Shown: piece after piece, positions 1 through 6,632 of the stretch
How positions within the stretch are numbered: position 1 is the first letter of the stretch
Layout: each line of letters begins with the position of its first letter
Assembly: GCA_945835425.1 (NCBI GenBank)
Contig: CAMAJC010000072.1
Coordinates: 1-7,932, forward strand
DNA: 7,932 nucleotides
Reading direction: 5' to 3'
Origin: an uncultured Clostridia bacterium
GTDB taxonomy: Bacteria; Bacillota; Clostridia; Oscillospirales; Ruminococcaceae
Program-made: the position numbers and the translations under genes
Notes under the pieces: model-generated
The model's input: only the letters and a program-made list of their open reading frames with translations
What the model was told of the DNA's origin: nothing
The model's database searches: none

Positions 1-4
1 GGAG

Positions 5-35
5 TTGTCTGCTTCGCAAACCCTGCCGCAGACAA
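5..35. repeat. Short inverted repeat at the window edge
   Basis: TTGTCTGC at 5-12 is an exact reverse complement of GCAGACAA at 28-35, giving an 8-bp stem with a 15-nt loop. No T tract follows on the plus strand. It could be the end of an upstream transcript, an operator, or a remnant of a repeat element. Its gene context is outside the window. Confidence 0.4.
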
Positions 36-50
36 AATAATGCTGAAACA

Positions 51-97
51 AAAAACTGCTGCAAACGGGGCTTTCCCGCTGCAGCAGTTTTTGTTTT
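51..97. terminator. Bidirectional Rho-independent terminator
   Basis: A 13-bp perfect stem (51-63 with 80-92) encloses a further CGGG/CCCG pairing. It is followed by a T-rich run on the plus strand (88-97) and flanked by an A-rich run at 48-55 that becomes the T tract on the minus strand. It lies 19 nt beyond the stop codon of the minus-strand phospholipase D-like gene, so its clearest role is to end that transcript. It can equally terminate a rightward transcript entering from the left edge. Confidence 0.85.
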
Positions 98-115
98 TGG
101 ATAAATCCGGTGTAT

Positions 116-1570
116 TTATATCAGCCGCCGGATGAACGGGGCCAAAATCCCCATGACCAGCAGCTCCAGCTTTTTGGACAGCTTTGCCTCTCCGGACAGC
201 ATCTCAAAGTTTTTGGCGCCGCTGCCGATCTCCAGGCACTGTGCTTGGGCTTTTTCCATCTCGGCCGTCAGCACCCGGCAAAACTCCTCGCTGTCGATGA
301 CCAGCATCAGTTCGGTGTCCAGATAGACGCTGCGCATATCGTAGTTGAACGACCCGATCACCGACAGATGATCGTCGATGACGATGGACTTGCCGTGGTA
401 GGACTTTCCGCCGTCAAATTCCAGCAGGTTTACCCCGGTGTCCAGAATATCGTCCCGTTTCCAGAGGTAATCGCCCGATGCAGGCAGGTTGCCGCCGCCG
501 AGGACGTTGTTGACCAGCAGCGTCGTATCGGCTGCTCCGGCAGCTCTGCGCAGGCAGTCGTTCATATACCCGTCGCAGACGGCATATGGCGTGTGGAGCA
601 GCACCCGGCTTTCCGCACTCTCCATCAGCCGGGTCATCGTTTCCAGCACGACCGGCTCTTTCTTCTCCGGCGCAGAGGAGCCGTAGACCAGCGTGATCTT
701 TCCAGCAGGCAGGCTTTCGGACAGATAATCATAGGATGTATACGCTTCCGGATATGTCTCCTGCAGCCCTGCATAATGCTCCCGGAGAAGAGCCAGGGAA
801 TTTTGCACCTTTTCGCTCTCCGCCTTTTCATCGGCGTTTTTGTTCAGCGCCTTGCTGCAGGGCTGGTTCCAGATATCCTGAAAATACGCCTCCACCTGCC
901 GGATGGTTTCGCTGTTTCCATCGGCGCAGTAGGTCAGCACCTCCCGGTCGCAGTTTTCGTGGACGCTGTCGTAGCTGCCCAGAAAATAATCGTAGGTGTT
1001 CCGGCCGCCGAGGATGCAGGCGGTGTCGTCGATGATCAGGTACTTGTCATGCAGGCGGCACTGCAGTTTCCAGGGCGCCAGCAGACTGGAAACCTCAATG
1101 GGATTATAGAGTTTTATTTCCACGTTGTCCCGGCTCTCCAGCGCCAGAAACAGCGGCCTTCCCACCATTTTCAGCAATCCCGGCATCCCGTCGACGAGAA
1201 TCTGAATCTGCACACCCCGTTCCGACGCCGCCAGCAGCGATGACAGGACGTCTGTGCCGCTGTAATCCTCCCGGAAATCAAAGGAAGAGAGGATAATCCG
1301 TTCTTTGGCGCTGTCAATGAGCCGCAGCCGGTGGGTCAGCGCGTCGGTATTTGTCTCCAGCAGCATCACCCGGTCGCCAGCCGTCTCGCCTTCACCGGCG
1401 CAGAAGGAGGTCTCTGCGATGGCCGCCTTTGTCTCCGGTGAAACGGCTGGGTAGCGTGCCCCATAGAGCAGCGACCCTGCGATAATCCAGACAAGGAGCA
1501 GCAGGACAGCCCACAAAACGGCAGCAAGTCCCCGGCGCAGTACGGTTTTTGTTTTTGTCATTTCTTTCAT
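116..1570 (-). CDS. Membrane-anchored phospholipase D-like / cardiolipin synthase-family protein
   Basis: 484-aa member of the phospholipase D superfamily, which transfers or hydrolyses phosphatidyl groups through a covalent phosphohistidine. Both HxKxxxxD motifs are complete: HDKYLIID with H174, K176 and D181, followed by GGRN at 188-191, and HGKSIVID with H392, K394 and D399, followed by GSFN at 406-409. One N-terminal hydrophobic helix (about residues 14-36) preceded by basic residues should anchor it, with the catalytic part on the outer face. The C-terminus (about 468-484) is also hydrophobic/basic and may touch the membrane. The start at 1570 was chosen over an in-frame ATG at 1639 because GGGAGGA lies 5 nt upstream and the anchor then begins as expected. 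Classical bacterial Cls usually carries two N-terminal helices, so this single-helix form may be a cardiolipin synthase variant or another PLD-type lipid enzyme. It is transcribed away from the glutamine-related genes and is probably monocistronic. Confidence 0.85.
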   Translation of the reverse strand: MKEMTKTKTVLRRGLAAVLWAVLLLLVWIIAGSLLYGARYPAVSPETKAAIAETSFCAGEGETAGDRVMLLETNTDALTHRLRLIDSAKERIILSSFDFREDYSGTDVLSSLLAASERGVQIQILVDGMPGLLKMVGRPLFLALESRDNVEIKLYNPIEVSSLLAPWKLQCRLHDKYLIIDDTACILGGRNTYDYFLGSYDSVHENCDREVLTYCADGNSETIRQVEAYFQDIWNQPCSKALNKNADEKAESEKVQNSLALLREHYAGLQETYPEAYTSYDYLSESLPAGKITLVYGSSAPEKKEPVVLETMTRLMESAESRVLLHTPYAVCDGYMNDCLRRAAGAADTTLLVNNVLGGGNLPASGDYLWKRDDILDTGVNLLEFDGGKSYHGKSIVIDDHLSVIGSFNYDMRSVYLDTELMLVIDSEEFCRVLTAEMEKAQAQCLEIGSGAKNFEMLSGEAKLSKKLELLVMGILAPFIRRLI

Positions 1571-1647
1571 GTCATTCCTCCCAAAATGCGGGCAGTTCTC
1601 CCCATGTCCGCAGGCTGTCCATATGACAGCGACAAACACATCAACAT

Positions 1648-1677
1648 ATTCTCAATTGTAGCACGAAAATATGACAA
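1648..1677 (-). promoter_or_regulatory. Possible sigma-A promoter of the PLD-like gene
   Basis: On the minus strand TTGTCA (1672-1677) is followed after 18 nt by GAGAAT (1648-1653). The -35 is a 5/6 match and the -10 a 4/6 match. It would start transcription about 70 nt upstream of the chosen ATG at 1570. No other pair in this AT-rich patch is clearly better, but the -10 is weak. Confidence 0.35.
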
Positions 1678-1704
1678 ATTTATCGATGGGGTATCAGTTT
1701 TTTG

Positions 1705-1725
1705 TTACCTTTACCGTTACATTAC
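1705..1725 (+). promoter_or_regulatory. Array of TTAC repeats upstream of the -35 (candidate operator)
   Basis: TTAC occurs at 1705, 1711, 1717 and 1722, steps of 6, 6 and 5 nt, and once more at 1743 inside the promoter spacer. The array ends 9 bp before the TTGACA box at 1735, where an activator would bind. CCGT/ACGG at 1714-1727 also forms a small inverted repeat. TGTTA at 1703 and TTACA at 1717 resemble the halves of a TGTNA-N7-TNACA nitrogen-regulator site, but the spacing is 9 rather than 7. The binding protein is unknown. Confidence 0.35.
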
Positions 1726-1734
1726 GGACATATC

Positions 1735-1764
1735 TTGACAATTTACCCTTTGCAGAGGTAAAAT
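1735..1764 (+). promoter_or_regulatory. Promoter P1 upstream of the GS homolog
   Basis: A perfect TTGACA -35 (1735-1740) is separated by 18 nt from TAAAAT (1759-1764), a 5/6 match to the -10. Transcription should begin near 1771, immediately in front of the terminator-like hairpin at 1772-1801. This gives a leader of about 250 nt to the coding start at 2020. Confidence 0.75.
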
Positions 1765-1771
1765 AAAATGT

Positions 1772-1815
1772 AAAGTGCCGGAGAATTGTCTGCGGCACTT
1801 TGCGGTTTTTGTTTT
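1772..1815 (+). terminator. Promoter-proximal intrinsic terminator / attenuator candidate
   Basis: AAAGTGCCG (1772-1780) pairs perfectly with CGGCACTTT (1793-1801), a 9-bp stem with a 12-nt loop. It is followed by GCGGTTTTTGTTTTC, a T-rich tail. No gene ends upstream of it on this strand. The nearest plus-strand signal is promoter P1, whose start is predicted at the very foot of the stem. It would therefore either cut P1 transcripts to about 45 nt, making a tiny RNA, or act as a read-through control on the GS homolog. The hairpin is also followed by a T-rich run on the minus strand. Confidence 0.65.
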
Positions 1816-1911
1816 CGCTGACAGCCTCATGGAAAAGCAGGGCCTTTATACAGGGTTTTGTGTGTAAGATGCCAAAGATATGCGCGCCGGAAAGAAGTAA
1901 GAAAATATCCC

Positions 1912-1941
1912 TTGCCCTTCCCGCTTGCGATGTGCTAAAAT
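1912..1941 (+). promoter_or_regulatory. Promoter P2 upstream of the GS homolog (extended -10)
   Basis: TTGCCC (1912-1917, 4/6) is followed after 18 nt by TAAAAT (1936-1941), with TG one base before the -10 (TGCTAAAAT), an extended -10 that can compensate for a weak -35. Transcription would start near 1948, downstream of the 1772-1815 terminator, and bypass it. The same TAAAAT -10 and 18-nt spacer occur in P1. Confidence 0.55.
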
Positions 1942-1973
1942 AATGGTGGAATACTATGCATGGGGATGGGAAT

Positions 1974-1990
1974 ACCGGTAATGTACCGGT
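1974..1990 (+). other. Leader hairpin in front of the GS homolog
   Basis: ACCGGTA (1974-1980) pairs with TACCGGT (1984-1990) in a perfect 7-bp stem closed by an ATG triloop. It lies in the 5' untranslated region of both predicted promoters, 29 nt before the start codon. A competing pairing of CCGG at 1986-1989 with CCGG at 1996-1999 is possible. No T tract follows, so this is not a terminator. A role in translation or RNA stability is inference only. Confidence 0.4.
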
Positions 1991-2019
1991 TCCGTCCGGA
2001 AAGGAATGGACACGAAAAT

Positions 2020-3315
2020 ATGGATAACACCATTTCGGAAGTACTTTCTTTTGTTGAAGAAAACGATGTAAAATTTATCCGCCTGGCCTTCTGTGACCTG
2101 TTCGGCGTGCATAAAAACATCACGATTATGCCCAGCGAGCTTCCCAGAGCCTTTACCCGCGGCATCTCCTTCGAGCAAGCGGCGGTGAACGGCTTTAAGG
2201 GAGCGAAGGAAGACCTGTACCTTTTCCCGGACGCGGGCACCGTTTCGGTTCTGCCCTGGCGGCCGTCCCAGGGTCGGGTTATCCGCTTTTTCTGCGATAT
2301 CCGCCATGCGGACGGAACGCCCTACGAGGGCTGTGCGCGCTCGATTCTGAAAAGGGAGATCGCCCGGGCGGCGCAGTTTGGGCTGTCCTGCCGGATCGGG
2401 ACGGAGTGCGAGTTTTATCTCTTCCGCAACGACGAAAACGGCGAACCGACGATGATCCCCCATGACCACGCGGGTTATGCCGATATCGCGCCGCTGGACC
2501 GGGGCGAAAATGTGCGGCGGGAAATCTGCCTTTCATTGGAGGAGATGGGGTTCAGACCCGAATCCTCCCACCATGAGTCCGGCCCCGGCCAGAACGAGAT
2601 CGATTTCCATTTCTCCGACGCTTTATCGGCGGCGGACAATCTCCTCGCTTTCCGGGCAGCGGTCAAGGCCATCGCCAGCAAAAACGGCCTGTACGCCAGC
2701 TTCCTTCCCAAGCCCTTTCCGGAGCACAGCGGCAGCGGGATGCATGTAAACTTCTCCCTTTCCCGCGGCGGCAAGAACATCATCCACGCCTGCGACGGGC
2801 AGCATGACGCCATGTCCGAAAGCTTTGTGGAGGGCGTGCTCCGCCATGTGAGCGAGATGACCGCTTTCCTCAATCCCCTGACCAATTCCTACAGCCGGTT
2901 CGGCGCCCTGAGCGCACCCCAGTATATCGGCTGGACCAAGGGCACGGACGACCTGCAGGTCATGCGGGTGCCGCAGGTTTCCGGCGAACACGCCCGGATT
3001 GAGCTGTGCAGCCCCGACCCCTGCTGCAATCCGTATCTGGCCTTTGCGCTGCTGATCGAATCCGGTCTGGAGGGTATCGAAAACGGGTATCCGCTGCGGG
3101 CACCGGCCGCTGAAACAGGCGCTTCTGAGCCGGAACAGCTTCCGGATACCCTGGAAGCCGCCCTTGTGATCGCCCGCAGCTCCGCTCTGGTCAACCGGGT
3201 CTTTCCCCGGCAGCTGGTCGAGCAGTACTGCGAAGCGAAAGAGAAAGAATGCAGAGACTCCTCCGCAGGAAATGCACAGGCCTTTGAACGCGCCCATTAC
3301 TTCCCCTATTACTGA
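2020..3315 (+). CDS. Divergent glutamine synthetase type I homolog (GlnA family) with altered active site
   Basis: 431-aa protein of the GSI fold. Genuine GS makes glutamine from glutamate, ammonia and ATP in the cytoplasm. Family landmarks run throughout: an N-terminal beta-grasp region with KFIRLAFCDLFG (18-29), GTECEFYLF (127-135), ESSHHESGPGQNEIDF (181-196), GSGMHVN (238-244) and SPDPCCNPYLAF (331-342). Metal ligands appear intact (E129, E131, E186, E193, H242, E328). By hand alignment to Salmonella/Bacillus GlnA, several substrate residues are changed: Asp50 is E52 within FEQAAVNGF, flap Glu327 is S298, Arg339 falls in TDD (309-311), and Arg359 is C330. R293 and R316 are kept. The fold is certain; glutamine synthetase activity is doubtful. 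Another amine ligase or a regulatory paralog is possible. The start at 2020 matches the Bacillus GlnA N-terminus. In-frame ATGs at 1960, 1966 and 1981 would add residues the family lacks, although AAAGGA lies a long 14 nt upstream of 2020. Confidence 0.85.
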   Translation: MDNTISEVLSFVEENDVKFIRLAFCDLFGVHKNITIMPSELPRAFTRGISFEQAAVNGFKGAKEDLYLFPDAGTVSVLPWRPSQGRVIRFFCDIRHADGTPYEGCARSILKREIARAAQFGLSCRIGTECEFYLFRNDENGEPTMIPHDHAGYADIAPLDRGENVRREICLSLEEMGFRPESSHHESGPGQNEIDFHFSDALSAADNLLAFRAAVKAIASKNGLYASFLPKPFPEHSGSGMHVNFSLSRGGKNIIHACDGQHDAMSESFVEGVLRHVSEMTAFLNPLTNSYSRFGALSAPQYIGWTKGTDDLQVMRVPQVSGEHARIELCSPDPCCNPYLAFALLIESGLEGIENGYPLRAPAAETGASEPEQLPDTLEAALVIARSSALVNRVFPRQLVEQYCEAKEKECRDSSAGNAQAFERAHYFPYY

Positions 3316-3354
3316 TTCTGAACATGGATTCCGGATGACGAAAGGGAGAAACAA

Positions 3355-3930
3355 ATGGACAGCGCGTTAATTGTTTCAGGCAGTGAGAAGTCCCGCGCTG
3401 CCCTGGCCGATTTAGCCAGGCTGAGCGGCCTGACCTCACAGGGAGCGGGCAGCGGCAGCGATGCCAGACGGCTGCTCGCGGAGCACTTTTACGACCTCGT
3501 GATCATCAACACGCCGCTGCCGGACGAATACGGCACCGAGCTGGCGATCACAGCTTCCGACAGCTTTTGCGGGGTCATGCTGATCGTCAAATCGGAAAAC
3601 GCCGATGAGGTTTCCGACAAGGTGGAAAATTACGGCGTATTTGTCGTGGAAAAGCCGATCAGCAGGCAGATCTTTTTCCGCACCATCCGCATGGCAGGCG
3701 TACAGCTTGGCCGGATGCGGGGACTGCAGAAAGAAAACCTCAAACTGAAAAACAAGATAGAAGAGATTCGGCTGGTCGACCGGGCAAAATGCCTGCTCAT
3801 CCAGTTTGAAGAGATGACTGAACCTGAGGCGCACCGGTATATAGAAAAAAGAGCCATGGACCAGCGGTTATCACGGCTCCAGGTCGCACAGGAAATTCTT
3901 CGTACATACGAAGAACAGGGAAACTGCTGA
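3355..3930 (+). CDS. ANTAR-domain RNA-binding antiterminator with pseudo-receiver domain
   Basis: 191-aa regulator with a receiver-like N-terminal half (about 1-115), a short coiled coil (about 120-140) and a C-terminal ANTAR domain (about 130-186). The ANTAR signature is clear: LVDRAKCLLI (140-149), then EMTEPEAHRYIEKRAMD (153-169) and VAQEIL (177-182). ANTAR proteins bind paired hairpins in leader RNAs and prevent terminator formation, often on nitrogen-metabolism transcripts. The receiver lacks its phosphorylation site: the aspartate expected after the DLVII strand is N52, and the usual acidic pair near the N-terminus is replaced by SGS (8-10). The conserved lysine is present as K100. Control by phosphorylation is therefore unlikely; ligand or partner binding is an alternative. 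AAAGGGAG precedes the ATG. The 39-nt gap from the GS homolog and lack of a terminator indicate co-transcription, so it probably regulates that gene or nearby glutamine-linked transcripts. Confidence 0.9.
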   Translation: MDSALIVSGSEKSRAALADLARLSGLTSQGAGSGSDARRLLAEHFYDLVIINTPLPDEYGTELAITASDSFCGVMLIVKSENADEVSDKVENYGVFVVEKPISRQIFFRTIRMAGVQLGRMRGLQKENLKLKNKIEEIRLVDRAKCLLIQFEEMTEPEAHRYIEKRAMDQRLSRLQVAQEILRTYEEQGNC

Positions 3931-3974
3931 AAAGAAACGGCATTTCCCAAAATGGGATTTGAATTAGAAAATCT

Positions 3975-4008
3975 GTCCGCAGCATAGGCCCATGCTTTGC
4001 GCCCGGAC
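3975..4008 (+). other. Hairpin in the purF leader
   Basis: AGCAT (3981-3985) and ATGCT (3992-3996) form a stem with the 6-nt loop AGGCCC, nested inside an outer GTCCG/CGGAC pairing (3975-3979 with 4004-4008). It precedes the purF ribosome binding site. A smaller TCCCA/TGGGA hairpin lies at 3945-3957. Neither has a T tract. The hexaloop invites comparison with ANTAR target hairpins, but it has A at position 1 and C, not G, at position 4. Confidence 0.4.
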
Positions 4009-4030
4009 GGAACCAGAAAGGAAGAGGACA

Positions 4031-5482
4031 ATGAATGTTTCCGGGAAATTTGACAAGCTCTCTGAGGAGTGCGGTATCTTCGGCATTGTGACAAATTCCG
4101 AAGAAGCCGCCGGCATCACCTACAACGCCCTGCTCGCTCTGCAGCACAGAGGACAGGAGGGCGCCGGCATCGCCGTCCAGAAGGGCGGTTCCATCCTCTA
4201 TCATAAAAACGTCGGACTGGTCAGCGAAGTCTTCACCAGCGACGTTTTGTCCCATCTGCCCAGCGCCCACATGGCTATCGGCCATGTCCGCTACTCCACC
4301 ACCGGCACCAACTCTCAAAAAAATACCCAGCCCATGATCACCGAGTACCTGAAAGGCCGCATTGCCACCGCTCATAACGGCAATATCGTCAACGCCGCGG
4401 AAATTAAGGAAAAACTGGTTTCCGTGGGCTGTAATTTTGCCGCGACCAACGACTCGGAGGTCATTTCCTCCCTGATCGGCTGGGAAGCGCTCCGGGGTGA
4501 GTCGATTGAGGACGCGGTTGCAGACGCAGCCAAGCAGCTCAAGGGCGCCTTCTCGCTGCTGGTCCTTTCCAGCAAGGGCAAGCTGATCGCCTTCCGCGAC
4601 GGCGCGGGGTTCAGACCCCTCTGTCTCGGGAAAAACGAGCGCGGCTGGGCTGTGGCGTCCGAATCCTGCGGCCTGGAGAGCGCCGGATTTACCTTTGTCC
4701 GGGATATCAAGCCCGGCGAGATGGTCATTATCGGCGGTGACGGCAGCGTCCAGAGCCGGATGGTCATCGAGGGCCAGAAAAAAGGCCTGTGCATCTTTGA
4801 ATACGTTTACTTTGCCCGCACCGACTCGGTGATCGATAACTTAAGCGTTTATAACGCCCGGATCGCCATGGGACGGCAGCTGGCAAAAGAATACCCGGTC
4901 GACGCGGACATCGTCTGCGGCGTACCGGACTCCGGTCTGGAGGCGGCCATGGGCTATGCGCAGGAAAGCGGCCTGCCCTTCCAGTTCGGCTTTGTCAAAA
5001 ACCGCTACATCGGCCGCAGCTTTATCTTCCCGTCGCAGGAGCAGCGGGACACGGCTGTGCGGCTGAAACTGAACCCCCTCGGCGTAAATCTGGAGGGCAA
5101 GCGGGTCGTTGTGGTCGATGACTCCATCGTCCGCGGCACGACCTGCGCCAAAACCATCCGGAGCCTTAAACAGGCAGGCGCCAAAGAGGTGCATATGCGC
5201 ATCTCCTCGCCGCCTTTCCGCCACACCTGCCACTTCGGCACCGATATCGACAGCGAGGAAAAGCTGATCGCCAACAAGATGGAGCTGGACGAGATCTGCC
5301 GCTTTATCGGCGCGGATTCGTTGGGGTATATCAGCATCGAGGGCCTGAAAAAGGCCTGCGAGGGCTGCAACCTCTCCTTCTGCACCGGCTGCTTTACAGG
5401 CGATTACCCGGTGGATATCGGCGACAGCCACACCAAGGCACAGTTTGAAAACAGTCTTTCCGGAGATGTGGAGACCTTCTGA
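4031..5482 (+). CDS. purF: Amidophosphoribosyltransferase (glutamine PRPP amidotransferase)
   Basis: 483-aa enzyme of the first committed purine step, making 5-phosphoribosylamine from PRPP and glutamine. The start at 4031 follows AGGAAGAGG and gives a 13-residue propeptide ending at Cys14 of CGIFGI, the Ntn nucleophile exposed by self-processing; an upstream in-frame ATG at 3992 would lengthen the propeptide and lacks a good site. The class II glutaminase domain shows R87 in VRYSTTG, N116-G117 in HNGN and D141 in NDSE. The PRPP-binding loop is VVVVDDSIVRGTT (359-371). Four cysteines match the Bacillus-type [4Fe-4S] set: C254, C400, C451 and C454. An additional CxxC, C443/C446, sits just before the last pair. 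The family's usual length in Bacillus is about 476 residues. It is oriented with the ANTAR and GS-like genes upstream (100-nt gap) and carA downstream (63-nt gap), with no clear terminator between. Confidence 0.95.
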   Translation: MNVSGKFDKLSEECGIFGIVTNSEEAAGITYNALLALQHRGQEGAGIAVQKGGSILYHKNVGLVSEVFTSDVLSHLPSAHMAIGHVRYSTTGTNSQKNTQPMITEYLKGRIATAHNGNIVNAAEIKEKLVSVGCNFAATNDSEVISSLIGWEALRGESIEDAVADAAKQLKGAFSLLVLSSKGKLIAFRDGAGFRPLCLGKNERGWAVASESCGLESAGFTFVRDIKPGEMVIIGGDGSVQSRMVIEGQKKGLCIFEYVYFARTDSVIDNLSVYNARIAMGRQLAKEYPVDADIVCGVPDSGLEAAMGYAQESGLPFQFGFVKNRYIGRSFIFPSQEQRDTAVRLKLNPLGVNLEGKRVVVVDDSIVRGTTCAKTIRSLKQAGAKEVHMRISSPPFRHTCHFGTDIDSEEKLIANKMELDEICRFIGADSLGYISIEGLKKACEGCNLSFCTGCFTGDYPVDIGDSHTKAQFENSLSGDVETF

Positions 5483-5545
5483 CCGGACTCCGCTTCGGAA
5501 TTTCCGTATACATCAATCCCACAGCGAAAGGAATGGTCAAATAAC

Positions 5546-6619
5546 ATGGATAAAACCGCATATCTGATTCTGGAAAACGGACAAATTTTTGAGGGCAAAG
5601 CTTTCGGCGCCGAGGGTGCCGTCACCGGCGAGGTCGTCTTTACGACCGCGATGACCGGCTACCTGGAAACGCTTACCGATCCCAGCTATTACGGTCAGAT
5701 CGTCGTGCAGACCTTCCCGCTGATCGGGAACTACGGCGTAATCCCCGAGGACTTCGAGAGCAGCGGCCCGGCTATGAAGGGCTATATCGTCCGCGAGGTC
5801 TGCGACGCGCCTTCCAATTTCCGCTGCCAGGGCAAGCTGGACGATTTCCTGAAAAAATCCGGTATCATCGGCCTGTACGGCATCGACACCCGCGCCCTGA
5901 CCCGCATCATCCGGGAGCACGGCGTTATGAACGGCCGCATCACCACCGATAAAAACGAGGTGGATATGGCCGAGGTACAGTCTTATCTGGTAAAGGACGC
6001 AGTCGCTTCCGTCACCACCGGCGAGCGCTATGTCCTCAAACCGGAAGAGACCAAGTACAAGGTCGTCCTCTGGGACTTCGGCGCAAAGATGAACATCGAG
6101 CGGGAACTGGTCAAGCGCGGCTGTGAAGTGACCGTCGTACCCGGCTCCACGACCGCTGAGGAAATTCTCGCCATGAACCCCGACGGCATCATGCTCTCCA
6201 ACGGCCCCGGCGACCCGGCTGAAAACGTCGGCATTATCGCGCAGCTGCGCAAGGTCAGCGAGTCCGGCATCCCGATCTTCGGTATCTGCCTTGGCCACCA
6301 GCTGATGGCGCTGGCCAGAGGCGGCAAGACCATGAAGCTCAAATACGGGCATCGCGGCGCCAACCAGCCTGTCAAAAATCTGCAAAACGACCGCATCTTC
6401 GTCAGCTCCCAGAACCACGGCTACGCAGTCGATATTAACGCCCTTCCTTCCGGCGGCGTCATGAGCTATGAAAACGCCAACGACGGCACCTGCGAAGGCA
6501 TCCGCTACCTCGATATCCCCGCGTTCACCGTTCAGTTCCACCCCGAAGCCTGCGGCGGCCCGCACGACACCAACTTCCTCTTCGACGAATTTATCCAGCT
6601 CATCGAGAATAAGAAATAA
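5546..6619 (+). CDS. carA: Carbamoyl-phosphate synthase small (glutaminase) subunit
   Basis: 357-aa, full-length small subunit that releases ammonia from glutamine and channels it to the large subunit CarB for carbamoyl phosphate, the precursor of pyrimidines and arginine. The N-terminal small-chain domain begins at MDKTAYLILENGQIFEG. The C-terminal class I amidotransferase domain carries the nucleophile C248 in GICLGHQ and the H332/E334 pair in FHPEA, so the triad is complete; SNGPGDP, a conserved oxyanion-region loop, is present. The start is the standard family N-terminus, although AAAGGA is 13 nt upstream, a long spacing. A three-codon ORF (ATG GTC AAA TAA, 5533-5544) ends one base before it. 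carB, usually next, is not found here: 325 bp of non-coding sequence with an inverted-repeat element follows, then dapF. CarB must be encoded elsewhere for this subunit to work. Confidence 0.95.
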   Translation: MDKTAYLILENGQIFEGKAFGAEGAVTGEVVFTTAMTGYLETLTDPSYYGQIVVQTFPLIGNYGVIPEDFESSGPAMKGYIVREVCDAPSNFRCQGKLDDFLKKSGIIGLYGIDTRALTRIIREHGVMNGRITTDKNEVDMAEVQSYLVKDAVASVTTGERYVLKPEETKYKVVLWDFGAKMNIERELVKRGCEVTVVPGSTTAEEILAMNPDGIMLSNGPGDPAENVGIIAQLRKVSESGIPIFGICLGHQLMALARGGKTMKLKYGHRGANQPVKNLQNDRIFVSSQNHGYAVDINALPSGGVMSYENANDGTCEGIRYLDIPAFTVQFHPEACGGPHDTNFLFDEFIQLIENKK

Positions 6620-6632
6620 AGAAACGATTGAA

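Noticed and set aside
110..1243. 377-codon open frame on the plus strand opposite the PLD-like gene
   Set aside because: Its translation is low-complexity and unlike any family I know, it has no convincing ribosome binding site, and it lies antisense to a gene with two intact HKD motifs.
1771..1801. Tandem hexaloop ANTAR target motif in the GS-homolog leader
   Set aside because: The terminator hairpin can be drawn with an AATTGT hexaloop, but this lacks the G at loop position 4 that I recall as conserved, and no second hexaloop hairpin is placed before it. ANTAR control of this leader remains only a contextual idea.
1960..2019. N-terminal extension of the GS homolog from ATG 1960, 1966 or 1981
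   Set aside because: The sequence from 2020 already aligns with the full N-terminus of Bacillus GlnA, and the extension would include the 7-bp leader hairpin. GGTGGA before 1960 keeps the longer form barely possible.
3945..3996. Hairpin pair between the ANTAR gene and purF as an ANTAR RNA target
   Set aside because: The first hairpin has a 3-nt loop, the second has a hexaloop without G at position 4, and no terminator overlaps the second stem.
3991..4030. Longer purF starting at ATG 3992
   Set aside because: The ATG at 4031 has a good AGGAAGAGG site and yields a normal-length propeptide; 3992 lies inside the leader hairpin.
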